The translations under genes and the position numbers were made by a program. Below, piece by piece: positions 24,249-36,232 of a stretch of DNA of 64,000 bases. Source of the DNA: Aldrovandia affinis (Eukaryota; Chordata; Actinopteri; Notacanthiformes; Halosauridae); assembly GCA_029706075.1 (NCBI GenBank), contig JAINUG010000002.1, forward strand, positions 2,824,960 through 2,888,959, read 5' to 3'. Positions within the stretch are counted from its first letter, which is position 1. Every line of letters begins with the position of its first letter. The notes below the pieces were generated by a model. It searched no databases. It was not told the DNA's origin and saw only the letters and a list, made by a program, of their open reading frames with translations.

Positions 24249-25036
24249 CCAGGTCAGGCACATGGATGCTTGGCAAAGGGTATGAAGGAACAGAGGCTCT
24301 GATGTAGAAGGCAACCCCCCCACCACGGCAAGATATTCAGTTTTTTTAGAAAAGGGTGTAGCCATCGATGGATATGCACCCCTCAGGCATCTGGGGAGTG
24401 AACCATTTTTCTGAGATGGCAGCAATGCCAACATAGTTGCTTGTCATAATAGTTTGAAACTCATCTCTGTTATTCAAAGGGGATCTGGGATTTGACATAA
24501 GGAATGTTGGCTTTTGGGGGTTATTGTTTTCCACCTTGATTGTTTGTTAATTTTGTTTGTGTGTCCAAATATGTGCTATGATAATAAGGAATGCAGCAAT
24601 CAAACCTTCCAATGATTGTCTTGATAATACTGATGGTGTTCTTACCACCTCTCCATCGTCTTTGCCTGTTGGAGGTTCTTTGCAGTCCTTCATTGGTGAT
24701 GATTTTCCTCAGTTCAACAGATATATTTGGAGTAGATGGTTTAATACTCTTGAGGAAATGATTGGAGTATCTGAGAAAAGCTGATGAGGCCATCAGGAAA
24801 TTAATCTTGGTCTCTCAGTGTAAAATGGCCAAATTGCATCAATTTCTTCACAGTACTGTCTCTGTAAAACAGTACTGTCTCTATTTTCTCTGTAAAACTC
24901 AGGAGGTGGTGACGTATGGAGAAAACAGCGTTTCCCCCACTCATCACCTTAATCAGCGCTCAGAGAATTCAATGAAAGGAAGGCACTGATGCAAGTTAGG
25001 AGTGAAGTTAGTCTGAATTGAAAGTGGCCTGCATTC

Positions 25037-25110
25037 ATGTGTGTGTGTGTGTGTGTGTGTGTGCGTGCGTGTGCATGACGGAGAGACAGAGAGACGGAGA
25101 GAGAGAGCAA
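25037..25110. repeat. (TG)n followed by GA-rich tract
   Basis: TG/CG alternation to 25075, then AGAGA-type repeats. Confidence 0.9.
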
Positions 25111-25779
25111 CAGAGCGATGGGACACTGAACAATGCGCTGTGCTACCTCTTCTACATCAAACCTCAAAATGCACAAGGTTCCTATAGATGTATTTAACTT
25201 AAAATGAACAGTCAGATTGGTGCTTGTGTCACCCTTTAATAAGCGGGGAGCTGCCTTAAACATCGGTCTCTCTTTAGATTTATTGGGAATTTAGATTTAA
25301 TGGAAGTAAGGTGGCTTTAGAGACGGAGACTGGCTGTCAGACCAACAGACACAGAGAAAAATAGAAACAGACATCCACAGACAAATAAAAACCATACTGT
25401 GGTCGTGAGTAGCACTTTCATCCTGTACATTATAGTCTGTGACAGTGTATGATTTGCAAGGCTTCATACGGCCACCAACATTGTTACAACATTTCTGCAA
25501 CATCACAGCAACGTCGGGGGAACATGAGACAACTACTGTTGTCTCTACTCTCTCAGTTTTACTGTGATAGCTGTTGAAACAAAGAGGACATCTGCATTGG
25601 CGAGGCGTTGTAGAAGTACGGTACATTGTACGTCAAAATGTAAAAAAACTATATAATATGTCAACTAAAAAGCTGTAAATCAATCTTTTCTTTCTCATTT
25701 TTTAAATCCCCCTTATTGTTACCATTTTTCTGTGGCCTCTGAAAAAGAAAAAATACCCACCCCTCTTTCCTAACCCTCC
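25111..25779. other. no gene seen
   Basis: Unique sequence between simple repeats. A minus-strand frame at 25297-25626 is not recognisable. Confidence 0.5.
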
Positions 25780-26470
25780 TTAACCCCCCTCCCCAATCTC
25801 TCCGTTCCCAGGCAGTTTCAGAGTCAACCCGGCCTTGCTAATAAACACAATCTGCTCCAAAGCCCTCTCTTATTTTCATCAGCTTTACTAAGGTAATTGA
25901 TCAGAGGGGCTTGTCGATTGGTTGCGTCAGCTGGGGGGGGGGGTGTTGGAGTGGGAGCTGGAGAGAAAGAAACAGAGAGAGAGGGAGAGAAGGGGGGGAC
26001 ACACACACATCTGAAAGGGTTGAGGCAGGAGTAATTCGTGCCAGCTCTCTGACGTACACGGCAGGAGGCCCTGGCAGTGGCTGAGAGTGGCAGGAACAGT
26101 GTCGGCAGCAGAGGCCCCGCCCCATCTCTGACTGCATTGGCTGGAGCTCTGACGCAGATACAACCCCCCCCCCCCTTACCCCCCCATCCCGGTCTTTTTT
26201 TCATCCCCTTTTTTCTTCAGCCGCTTAGATGGTTTTTTGATTCATGTGTCTTCTGCAGCTCCCCTCTCTCTCTCTCTCTCTCTCTCTGCAGCATTCAGCT
26301 CTGTCTCAGCCCACCGTCACATGCTTTCTGCATGGGCACCCTCTCTCTTTCTCTCTTCTTCTGTTTTTCTCCCTTCTCTCTGTCTTTCTTTCTCCCCCTT
26401 GTCTCACCCTTTCCTCTCCTCCTTCTTCTCGTTTCTCTCCTCTTCTCTACTCACTCTCTTTCCTGTGACA
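25780..26470. repeat. strand-asymmetric polypurine/polypyrimidine stretch
   Basis: G-rich and GA-rich runs at 25930-26000, a poly-C run near 26164-26175, and about 200 bp of almost pure C/T at 26260-26465 containing a (TC)n block. Predicted frames of Ser/Leu/Phe repeats are artefacts. The segment 25860-25930 between them is unique sequence. Confidence 0.85.
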
Positions 26471-27587
26471 GTCATGGGGGTGCTTAGTGTGGGTCAAGGG
26501 CAGTCTAAGGGGGTGTGGGGGATACAGGACCACCATGGGGTGTGGTGGGCCCTTGATTAAATAGCTAGGACAAGTTCAATCCAAACAGATCCATAGTGCA
26601 TACATCCCTGTGTTGCTCCATAAAAGATAACCATGTGCACGAGGGACTCCATAATGATTGGTGTCGGGTTACGGTTAAACAGTCGCTCTGAAGAATAAGA
26701 TAACTACATGTCGGGACTTACTGTAACATTATATTCCTCTGGGCCACATAGCTATCTTCATTTTTTATAATTTTGTATGGCAAAACACCTATTGCCGCAA
26801 CATCATAGCAACATTGTTATAATCTATAAACAGATTACAGGGACGTAGTGCTAACTATTCTCCAGACAGCAGGCAAAAATGATGATCGTGGGTGGGATTT
26901 GGGACAAATGGCCTGTCCTCATTATCGGTGTTCTCATCATTTCTATTTTTCGAATGGTGCTTCTTGAACATATTGTAAGACAAGATAAATGTTTTTGATG
27001 TGTAAATTGTTGTGAAACGTGGAGGGGGCTTAAGGAAGGCCTGCCTCGATGTGTGAGGTGGAGCCGAGAGAAACGATGTGACTCTACCTGCTGTCAGGTG
27101 CTTGCGACGCATTTCGTCAGAATGACCTTGTCACCCTGACAGAGTCCTTCTGACCAAGGAGGCACAGGTACCTCAGCCGTGCTGTCTCTCTCTCTTCCAC
27201 GTCTCTTTCCACACAGTGCAAAGTTTTTAAGCTCTACGTTTCGTGGACTCTAAATAAATGTGTGGCCTGTTACTCACAGAAAGGCAGCTATATTGCGTCC
27301 TCTGTATTTTTATGATTTTGTTTGTCTGATGCTTTGTACTTTGTTGTAAACATTATTCAATCCTACGTCATCCACATTTTCCTCCCTTGTCCCTCCCCTC
27401 GATGATTTGTGTGCGTTCTTCATTTTGTTAAAATGTCTCATGAAAAAAAAGGGCTTTTTTTGTCGCTGACACGTTCTTCTATTAGAGAAACAGTGTGCAG
27501 TGGAGATGTGAGGAGTTTCTGTTCCCTGTTCCCGCTGCATGAGTTGCACAGAGCTCCAGGGTCTTTGTCTTTTTATCTGAGAGCCTC

Positions 27588-27595
27588 TGACGTCA
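27588..27595. promoter_or_regulatory. palindromic CRE (TGACGTCA)
   Basis: Perfect CRE octamer in non-repetitive sequence just before the long TG tract at 27.69 kb. Confidence 0.4.
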
Positions 27596-27684
27596 ATGCT
27601 GCAGCCAAGCCTGTGGAGGGGCAGAGCAGGGAAAATCGCTGTGGGTTGCATTAGTACTCGCTCACAATGGGGGGCGAAGGGTTT

Positions 27685-27944
27685 TTGTGTGTGTTTGTGT
27701 TGTGTGTGTGTGTGTGTGTGTGCATATGTGTGTGTTTGTGTGTGATCTGTGTGTGTGTGTGTGTGTGTGTGTGTATGCATGTGTGTGTGTATGAAGTGTA
27801 TATATGTCTGTGTGTGTTGTGTGTGTGTACATGTATGTATGTGTGTGTGAATGTGTGTGTGTGTGTGTATATGTGTGTATGTATGTGTGTATGTGCATGT
27901 GTGTGTGTGAGTGTGTGTATGAAGTGTATGTATGTGTGTATGTG

Positions 27945-27983
<39 letters not shown>

Positions 27984-27985
27984 AT
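27685..27985. repeat. 300-bp TG-rich compound microsatellite
   Basis: TG repeats with TATG, CATG and TGAA interruptions and a segment AAGTGTATGTATGTG that recurs within it. Open frames of His/Thr or Cys/Val on both strands come from the dinucleotide repeat. Confidence 0.95.
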
Positions 27986-28738
27986 GCCCAGACCAAAACT
28001 GTGACCAGTGGTGGAATTCCATTTCCTTTCAAATAATTTTTCTTTCTTTCTTTTTTGTTCATTTTGTTCATTTTGGTAATTAAACGTTTCTGGATTAGTC
28101 ATAAAAGCCACTGCTTTTGATTTTCTCCATCTCTACTTATTGTATATTATGTAAACCCAGAGAAACCCTACAGAGAAACAGGTACTGGCGTGTATATCAA
28201 CAGCACAGTTAACATCCCTCCCATGAACAAAAGCACTGTGGTTAGATGGGCAAGATTACTGCTTCATTATACAAACACATGTTTGTTATGTCAGCAATTT
28301 GTAATGCATTTTAGGCTATTATTATTATTATGATTATCGCTATATTTTTATTTATTTGGCAAGCACCCTTATGGAAGGTGAATTAGGGCATTGTAAAATA
28401 CTCTGTAAGTAGAATCAAGAGTATAACCATAAGCCAACTGTACAAGGCAAGCTGCAAAGGAAATCCGTTTTCAAACTTCATAAGCAACAGTTCTTTAAGA
28501 TTGAAAATACAAATACGACATGAACCGCTGTTAGCCAACTCTTTGTGCCATGTGTAAGCTTAGCAGTAAATTAAAACAGCCAACACATTTCTGCACAATG
28601 TCAGAGTGACAGTTCGTGGATGCACAACAGAGAGGGGTGGGGTGTCGGCACACAAACAATGTAGCAGGGTATCCTTGTGCTGTAGCTCTTCACTGTAACA
28701 GGGTATCTCTGCTGTGGTGTTGTACAGCAGAAGTGTAG

Positions 28739-28743
<5 letters not shown>

Positions 28744-28798
<55 letters not shown>
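28744..28798. repeat. (CT)n microsatellite
   Basis: Pure CT tract of about 27 units. Confidence 0.95.
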
Positions 28799-28803
<5 letters not shown>

Positions 28804-29231
28804 CGTACTGTTTTGCCTGCACTGTACAGCGGAAGAAAGTAGTTTTGTAAACTGTTTGTCTGCGCAGGCTACATTAGCCATCTGGAAGACGAAGAGGAAT
28901 TGTGTTAAGGGGGTTGGGGCAGTGGATACTAAGACCGTGACAGTGGGGCTGGTTAAGAATCGAATTTGCATACTACCGGCTTACTAACAACGATGGGGAG
29001 TTGGGTTTTAATTTCTGAGGGTTTTTTAAATGCAAAAAAATAAATGTTTTAACCTCTTTGCTTGCGCTTGTTCTGGGGGGGGGGGGTGAATTGTGCCAAC
29101 AAAAGCGGTTTTAAATCTCAGTCTCTCTCTCTCCTCCGGTCTCCCGTCGGTCACACTGATCTCAATGTTGGGAACAGGGACCCGGAAGGCTCCCCTCCAT
29201 GCCAGAGCTCTTCCACCAGCCTAACAGGGAG

Positions 29232-29500
29232 ATACTCAACTCAACTCAATCAACTCAAACTTTATTTATAAAGCACCTTTAAACAACCAACAGTCGACCA
29301 AAGTGCTGTACAATAATAAATAAACAGTCATAAATAAACAGTAATAAAAACAGTACATGTAATACAATACAATAAGAAAAAGAAGAAGGAAAAAATAATT
29401 CACATAAAAGTACCATAAAAGTGTCTAGCTCAACCGGAGTTGAAAGCCAGAGAGAAAAGGTAAGTCTTCAATACGGACTTAAAGACCTCTAAGGTTCGGG
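29232..29500. mobile_element. teleost interspersed repeat (TTTATTTATAAAGCAC type)
   Basis: Starts with ACTCAACTCAATCAACTC, then CTTTATTTATAAAGCACCTT, CAAAGTGCTGTACAATAA, an A-rich segment, and GCCAGAGAGAAAAGGTAAG. The layout is that of common high-copy fish repeats; no coding part is present. Confidence 0.55.
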
Positions 29501-29501
29501 C

Positions 29502-29600
29502 AGATCTAATATGCAAGATAGAGAGGAAAGAGCGAAAGAGGGGAAGAAGGGGAGAAGAGACAGAAAGAGAGGAACAAGAGAAAAAAGGAGAGGGACTTAT
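29502..29600. repeat. GA-rich tract
   Basis: AGAGAGGAAAGAG-type purine run following the interspersed repeat. Confidence 0.7.
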
Positions 29601-30701
29601 GTCCACGGTTCCTCTCTTCTCCCATTGTGAGGAATTTAAAAGAATAAAATACATTTGAATCTTGAATTCCTTTCAAACGCTTCAGCAGTGAGGTCATATA
29701 CGGAGCTGTTAATGTATTAGATGGAAGGACAACCTTCAGAGTATGTAGCATGTCGGACGTTTGCCAGAAGTCACTTGTTTAGCACATCTGACACAGTGGC
29801 TTGTTATATTAGATAGCCTCTTATTTTTGGTGTGACTGACCTAAACGACTATTCTGCAGAGAAATGAACAAGGTGGTAAAGACCTAACAGTTGATATGGT
29901 CTTTAATTGTGCAAGCTGCCTGGGCTTCCCAGTATGCATTGCATCATTTATGGGATGACATGGCGGGGGCGAGACGAGGCACTCCCTGCCCGTGCCCGGG
30001 GAACCTGCGGATGAAACCGATTCCATCATTTTAAGCTTTCATGAGCATTGCGCTTTTTTCCCCCCTTCAGAGTGATCTCCAGCTTCCAAACTTTCCTTGT
30101 ATTCTTTATTTAGCACCATTGACAGGATTTTGTCTTTCTAGATATTAGATATTGTCCACGAATGTATCTTTTCTGTCAGGATTTACGATCTGTGCAGCGA
30201 ATGCTTAGGTGACTCGAGGAGGAGCCTCGTTGCGGTTTCTAAAAGAGTTTGAGAAATCAGGTCTGGAAAAAGAGTGAAAATGGGCCAGTTTTTAGTGGTC
30301 AAATTTGTATTGTTTTAGGCTCAGTTGTTTACACAATTTATAATGTTACATCACAGGCACCAGTGAGTATTGTCAATCTCCTAAAAAGACATAAGGACAG
30401 CATAAATACATACAGACAAAATAATATACAATGATGTTCATATATTGCCTTTAGAGGAAAGGGAAGATAGGAACCATGCCTTAATTACATAATATGTTTA
30501 TTATCTTTGTTTTCCAAAGTAAATTCTTTGTAAGTAAGACAGTTTGTCTCCAAATTTGGTGTTTCTCTGTGTATGCATTTGGCAGACTACGTCACTGTTA
30601 TTCCAGATAAAAACTCAGCTGAGATTCTCAGTTTAAATTATGCCACCTTCCACCGGGTTATGGCTGATGGGCCATCATCCAGTTTTTTCCAGTATAGGGT
30701 G

Positions 30702-30780
30702 GCAGTGATGCATGGTGGTGAAGGAACCGGGGCTCATGACTAGTTGGTTGTAGGTTTGAATCCCATGTTAAGCGCTCCTG
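30702..30780 (+). mobile_element. truncated SINE head
   Basis: Contains TGGTGGTGAAGGAACCGGGG and GTTGTAGGTTTGAATCCC, resembling the A and B boxes of the tRNA-derived SINEs elsewhere in the window. The core and tail are missing. Confidence 0.45.
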
Positions 30781-30800
30781 CTATTCTCAGTTCCAGTCCA

Positions 30801-31349
30801 CTGTTACATCACGACTCCCCTGGCTGTCTGTTGCAGGGTCAAATGACCCTGTTTGCTCTGCGTAAGGAAGTCACAAAGGAGCTCTCCGAACCCCTGAGAA
30901 TTGCTTCAGTAAACAGGACTGGTGTTGGAAATGAGCATAAGCTAGAAACTCTATGGTACAAGACATCTGGTAATTGTGAATTAAATAGTTGAGTGTGCAT
31001 TTGTATCTGTCCCTATCAAATAAAACATAACAAAATCAAACTGTATAAATGGATCATAGCAGTATTCTCTGCCTGTGTTACTGCATATATCAGTCTTGAA
31101 AATGAGTTACAGACAGTGTGTTTCTGCTGTCTGCTTGTGTTACTGTACGTCTCAGGCTTGCAAAGCAGTCACAGACAGTCACAAAATGGAGGGTTGCAGT
31201 AGGCGCTTCGCTCTGAGGCCTTAGCATGCAGTCCTGGTTTTGGCTAATGCCTTATTTCATCGCTGTTACACCTCGATTCCCCTGGCTCTCTGTCGCAGGG
31301 TCACATGACCCTGTTTGCGTAAGGAAGTCTCAAGCGCACTCTGCTGAAG
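30801..31349 (+). repeat. imperfect direct repeat pair containing GGGTCA palindromes
   Basis: Copy 1 (30801-30890) and copy 2 (31263-31349) share CTGTTACA, TCCCCTGGCT, GTTTGC and GTAAGGAAGTC. Each has a perfect inverted repeat CAGGGTCA-NN-TGACCCTG (30834-30851 and 31296-31313). Between them a diverged 46-bp tandem duplication occurs (31073-31117 and 31133-31179). Confidence 0.8.
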
Positions 31350-31433
31350 CCAAAATGACACTTTGACCTGTTCTGCTTCTAATCACACATGAGACACCTG
31401 CCAACGGAGGGCTTTTATATCTATTTTAAAAGA

Positions 31434-31640
31434 TTTACATTTACATTTACATTTACATTTACATTTACATTTACATTTTAAGCATTTAGCAGACGCTCTT
31501 ATCCAGAGCGACTTACAAGATGTGCATAAATACATGGTAGGAACAATCATAGTACGGACAAGAGATCAGTGCAGTAATACAGCGATAGACATCATTGCAG
31601 GCAGCTGCGTATCATACCTGTAACACTAGGAAGGAAAAGG
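31434..31640 (-). mobile_element. SINE-like repeat family A with (ACATTT)n
   Basis: Begins with seven ACATTT units, then the core AGCAGACGCTCTTATCCAGA and ACTTACAAGATGTGCATAAA, ending CACTAGGAAGGAAAAGGTTA. The sequence 31660-31830 after it (GAACAGGTGGGTTTTGAGTC) also looks repetitive, perhaps the rest of a longer element. Confidence 0.8.
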
Positions 31641-32874
31641 TTAGTAATTATTATTATTATTAATTTTTTTATTTTTATTAAATGGAGTAAGCAGGGGTAT
31701 ATAGTGTTGAGCAAGTAGGCGGTGGTGATGACATATAGCTAAATGTACAGAGTTCAGTGGTAGTGGAGTCTGAACAGGTGGGTTTTGAGTCTCTTGCAGA
31801 AGATTGCAAGTGATTATAAAAGAGAATATAAAAATATTTCTCTTGAATGTCATGTTATGAATAACCTGTCGATAAAGTGGAAATGGAATTGCATTGTTTG
31901 TCTGCTTTTACTTGGTGCATAGCTATTGAATGCCATGTCCTGAGCAATTATTTGATTTAATGGTAATCTGTTTGGGACTGCCATGCTTTTTTAACTATAT
32001 TTTGAGTTAATTCTGGTTCTTTCCTCTGTGACACAGTGAGATTGGTATTGTACTGTAAAACAAGCATGATATGTAGATTGAGAGATCTGATATAATGATG
32101 CATAATATTTGTAATGCGGTAATATATTTTATTGCAATTACACATTAAGTGGTAATTTTACTTTTGTACTTTATTTATTTTAAACAATGTCAGTTTAAAT
32201 AACCCCAGTGACATAGGTATGAATTGGATGCACTGGTATGGTGTCCATATGGGAGAGAGACATCACACTTCCATCACAGAAATTCCTGATGAAAGTGGAA
32301 TAGAGTGAAACATTGTTTTACTGACAAAGCTGGTGAGATTGGCTGCAGATCAGACATGAGGGAGTATTCCCCATTTACGAGTCATTGCCATTCTCCAAGC
32401 ACCTGAACAGAACAACAAGATGTGTGAGCATTCATACTTTAAAAAGACATTAAAATAAAAGCTAGTTTTCGTGCTATTTTTTTACCCCACCCAAGTTCCT
32501 GGGGCCCGGTTTCTCTGTCCATTCCCCCAATGCATGCCATTGTTATTGCGTGTTTACAATGTGAACATTAAATCATATCTGTTTAATAAATAATAACTGG
32601 GTGAATGTCTACTGACACAGTCATATGCATACACCCACAAAGGGAGGGAAGGAATTATCTTGGCATTGGAATATGTTTGTGTTAGAAACATTATTTTTGT
32701 TATTAAAATAATCATCTCTTCAATCGTTTCTGTGGTTTGCTTCTGTATGTGGCGTTCCCCTGTACAGTATATGTAATACTGTATGTCACAAGACGCTATT
32801 TTATATGGAAAAGACTCAAGAAAAAAATATCTTGATATGAGGGAATGCTGGTGATTTGTTTAACATTGAAATGC

Positions 32875-33050
32875 TGGTTTGCCGCACAGTATTGAGTAGT
32901 AGGTTCGTTTTGTAACCAGAATGCAAATCAGGTCCACATCCGGGATGTGAAATAGCCATTTTATCCTTGAACAAGGTAGCCAGAATTGTTTCAGAAAATG
33001 TCCAGCTCGATGAATGTGCAATATATTAAATATAATCTAGACAAATTAAT
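32875..33050 (+). mobile_element. decayed tRNA-derived SINE
   Basis: TTATCCTTGAACAAGGTAGC and TTCAGAAAATGTCCAGCT are diverged versions of TACCCTTGAGCAAGGTACTT and CAGTTAATATCCAGCTG in the 35290 copy. The head resembles GCACAGTATTGAGTAG. Confidence 0.5.
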
Positions 33051-35162
33051 ATTACCAATAACAACAACACAACAATAACAATACTTGATAATATTCATTT
33101 GAATAATTTTATTAGCATTATCATAATAATAATAATAATAAGCTAGTGAATGTTTTTACCTTCACAAATAACCAACAAGCTGTATGCGAAGAAAGAGAGT
33201 CAGAAAGACTAAAAGTATATGATTTTTTAATAACTGTTTTTAAAATCCTTGTTTCCGGTTCATCTTGTGTCTATTGGACTGTACATCGTCGATCAGTCTT
33301 CTTTTTTAATTTATGTATTTATTTGAGCTGTCATGAACCATGACAAGGTATAAAAAGATCAGACTCAAAGCTGATACCAGATAAGTTTGTGCAAAACATA
33401 CATCTTGCATATGAATAACAATAATGAAAGGAGTGTAAGCTCTGTAAATTGACATGGACACAGGTGTCTGATAACCAAATGAATAATGGCATAAGAAAGA
33501 CTTTATAATGCATATAGAAAATAAATACTTTTCTATTGTAGTGCTGTTTTGGCCAGAATGAGGTTTGAGCCCAAATAAAATAAAATAAAATAAATGTAAT
33601 TTGGGGGTTAGAAATCATTTAAACAAATGGTGTCAGCGTGCTAATTTGTTTTCATAATCATTGCATTTTTAGAAAAAAAGATGTTTACAATACATGGAAC
33701 GCTAAGGGTGAAATTCAATTGTGTACTGTAAAAATGCAATTGTAATACATGCTTAAATGTTTTCTTAAATTTGGCTATAAAAAGCATACATGGTGGAGTT
33801 TCTGTGTTTTCAATATTTTAAATTTGAGGATAAAAATGGGGTGTTGCTGCTAATTGGCCTGAACTATAATAATATAATTATTATATAATCGTACAAAAAT
33901 ATGCTTGTGGTTATCTTGATTAATTAGCACAACGCATTAAGAGTTACAACAGACGAAGCCGAGTTATTATTTTATGAACGGGTATTTCCTCTATGTTGGG
34001 TAACAATAAATTAAACCAATAAATAAAATCATCTCAAGTTTTAGGTATGAACATTTTATGACAGCACCATTTGTTGGCTGAAGGTCTTTAATTAATGACA
34101 CTAAATGATGCCACTATGCCAAAATCAAGACAACAAATACAGTATTTAAACCCTATGGATTCTTCTGCGTGCGTAGGGATTAGAATCTTTAGAATTTCTT
34201 CAATCCTGCAATTTACTGTTCAAGGTCTTATTTCCATAGTCAGGGCCACAGAAGGGTTGTGACAGTGTATTGTGTGTTTTCGCATGTGTGTGTGTTTATG
34301 TGTGCATGCATGCATACGTGCGTATGCATACATGTTTGTGTATTTGTGTGTGCATGTGAGCCTTGGTGTACTGTATATGAAATCGAATAGCAAATGGATG
34401 GCACAATATACACTGATTAAGACACTTCCCTTGGTAGGCCGTCCGTATGTCTTGTTGCATCTTAAATCCGAGGGCTTCAGAGGAAATGTGTCTCTCTTTG
34501 CATGTTTGGATATGTGTTGTACCCGGGGGAGGGGCTAAATATAAGGTATTTTTTGTATTGTGTTACTTTGTCTGAGAAAGAGAATTTTCACAGATTACAT
34601 TTCTAAATCTCCGGTGTAGAAGGAGGAGATGAAATTGAATTGCAGCTGGAGGAGTTGGTAGACGCTGAGGCATGGCTTTGTGGCGCAGGGACATCCCAGA
34701 TTTCTGTCATGTCAGGACCACAGTCTCCTCTTTGAAGATTTTTCTCTTTTTTTTAGAGGAAGTTTTGGTTAATATAAAAGGGGAAAAATGTTAAATGTGG
34801 GAAATTAAATCCTGAGTGTAATTTAAAAAAAAATCTCTACAAAGGTCTGACTGACGCTTTGTTTACCACACGATGAGACCCCCCTCAAAAGGCATCCCCC
34901 ATGTCACATCCTGTTTGCCGTGATGTTGTGAAAGAGCCTTGTGAGCCAGGCTGCTAACCCTCCCACTCCCACTACTGTAAAGGAATCAATGTCAATATGG
35001 TGTGTCACACTTGTCTTGGCATGTGGAGGGTTAGCAAGCTGTTTAGAAGTAGAATAATGAGGTCCAGCATTCAGATTTTCATCTTTACCACTACTTCCTT
35101 GCTAATGGGTCCCACAGCTTTACCTGTGACATGACTAGAGGCAGCTCCCCTCTGCACACTGA
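33051..35162. other. AT-rich DNA, no gene seen
   Basis: Includes ATAAT and AAAAT runs and a short TG tract near 34286-34350. No coding potential or transposon was recognised. Confidence 0.5.
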
Positions 35163-35265
35163 ATGTGTTACATTTTAAGCATTTACATTTTAAACATTTA
35201 GCAGACGTTCTTATCCAGAGCGACTTACAAGATGTGCATTAATACATGGTAGGAACAATCATGGG
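35163..35265 (-). mobile_element. partial SINE-like repeat family A
   Basis: Contains AACATTTAGCAGACGTTCTT, CGACTTACAAGATGTGCATT and CATGGTAGGAACAATCATG, then stops. It lies 25 bp from a plus-strand SINE, forming an inverted pair. Confidence 0.75.
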
Positions 35266-35289
35266 TCTTTGTTAGGGTCTTTCTGGATG

Positions 35290-35512
35290 GCAGGTCGTAC
35301 AGTACACATGCGACCAGAATCTTGTACTGGTGACGTGTGTTCAATCCCCAGGTGGGACACTGCCGTTGTACCCTTGAGCAAGGTACTTAACCTGAATTGC
35401 TTCAGTTAATATCCAGCTGTATAAATGGATTGTATGTAAAATAAATGTAAACTGTAAGTCACTCTGGATAAGAGCGTCTGCTAAATGCCTGTAATGTAAT
35501 GTAATGTGTGTG
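35290..35512 (+). mobile_element. tRNA-derived SINE
   Basis: The tRNA-like head carries GTGTTCAATCCCCAGGTG (B box), then TGTACCCTTGAGCAAGGTAC, ATCCAGCTGTATAAATGG, the core TCTGGATAAGAGCGTCTGC, and a tail of TGTAA repeats. It is the same family as the minus-strand copy in the LINE at 24 kb. Confidence 0.8.
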
Positions 35513-36232
35513 AGACACACACATATTTCCTTTCACACACGTATCCCCGTTATCATAGCATTACATATATTTTCAAGTGTGCACTCACTTTTTCCAACAT
35601 ATTGTATTTCCCTTCTAAAAGTGTAAACCATTTATTCTCTCCAGTTTAGAATCGCTGTGTTGAATTGTGCTTCCTGGGTAATCGCTATGCCACCCCACAT
35701 CCAAGCAAGGAGCACTGCCGCTGAAGCTTCTGAAAATTGAGAATGTGTGAATTAGTCATGAAACCTTCCACAAACATTTCCCTTTTGACAAGGAACAATT
35801 TTGTCATTGAAACATATGACTTATAATTTACACAAATGTTTTTTTGTATGAACAATTTTTTATTATTTTTTTGCCCTTAACCTCTGTGATTTACTTTCTA
35901 CCCTTCTTATTTAAGTTATTTCACTTTGGAAAAATGGCTATGAATTCCAGAGAGTTTATAAAAATCTTTGGAAATCTGTCAGCTTTGCCAGCAGCTGTGA
36001 GAGTCGTCCTACAATCCAATATGGCACCCATAGGGAAATGCTAAAGGCAGAACACAATTGCAGCACTGCTCTGAAACCCTTGCTTGTTGTTCAAAACATG
36101 GGACATGGTGGAAAACTGTCTTTAGATAAAATGGTTAACAAACTATGTAAACCAGTGCTATTTAACACTGCTACACAGTGTAAACAGTTAATATAACTAA
36201 GCTAGTCCAACTAGCAAACTAGACATGCAGGT

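Larger units (their letters stand above)
21664..24790 (-). mobile_element. nearly complete but decayed non-LTR retrotransposon (endonuclease + RT)
   Basis: Reading on the minus strand: an unassigned basic segment (24793-24521); an endonuclease start with SNPRSPLNNRDEF and AAISEKWFTP (about 24500-24370); the endonuclease motif IGDFNHL at 23828-23839; RT with MTDFAQAFD and WKYVDDMTL (22748-22326); then a C-terminal region with HCSLIAQQTALLGRVQK and TSYSEALS (22126-21824) ending at 21664. The catalytic box is YVDD. Numerous frameshifts and stops separate the parts. A SINE is inserted at 24021-24248. LINE proteins nick DNA and reverse-transcribe their RNA at the cut; this copy cannot. Confidence 0.8.

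Noticed and set aside
27310..28111. Long His/Thr-rich and Cys/Val-rich open frames on both strands
   Set aside because: They are translations of the TG/CA microsatellite.
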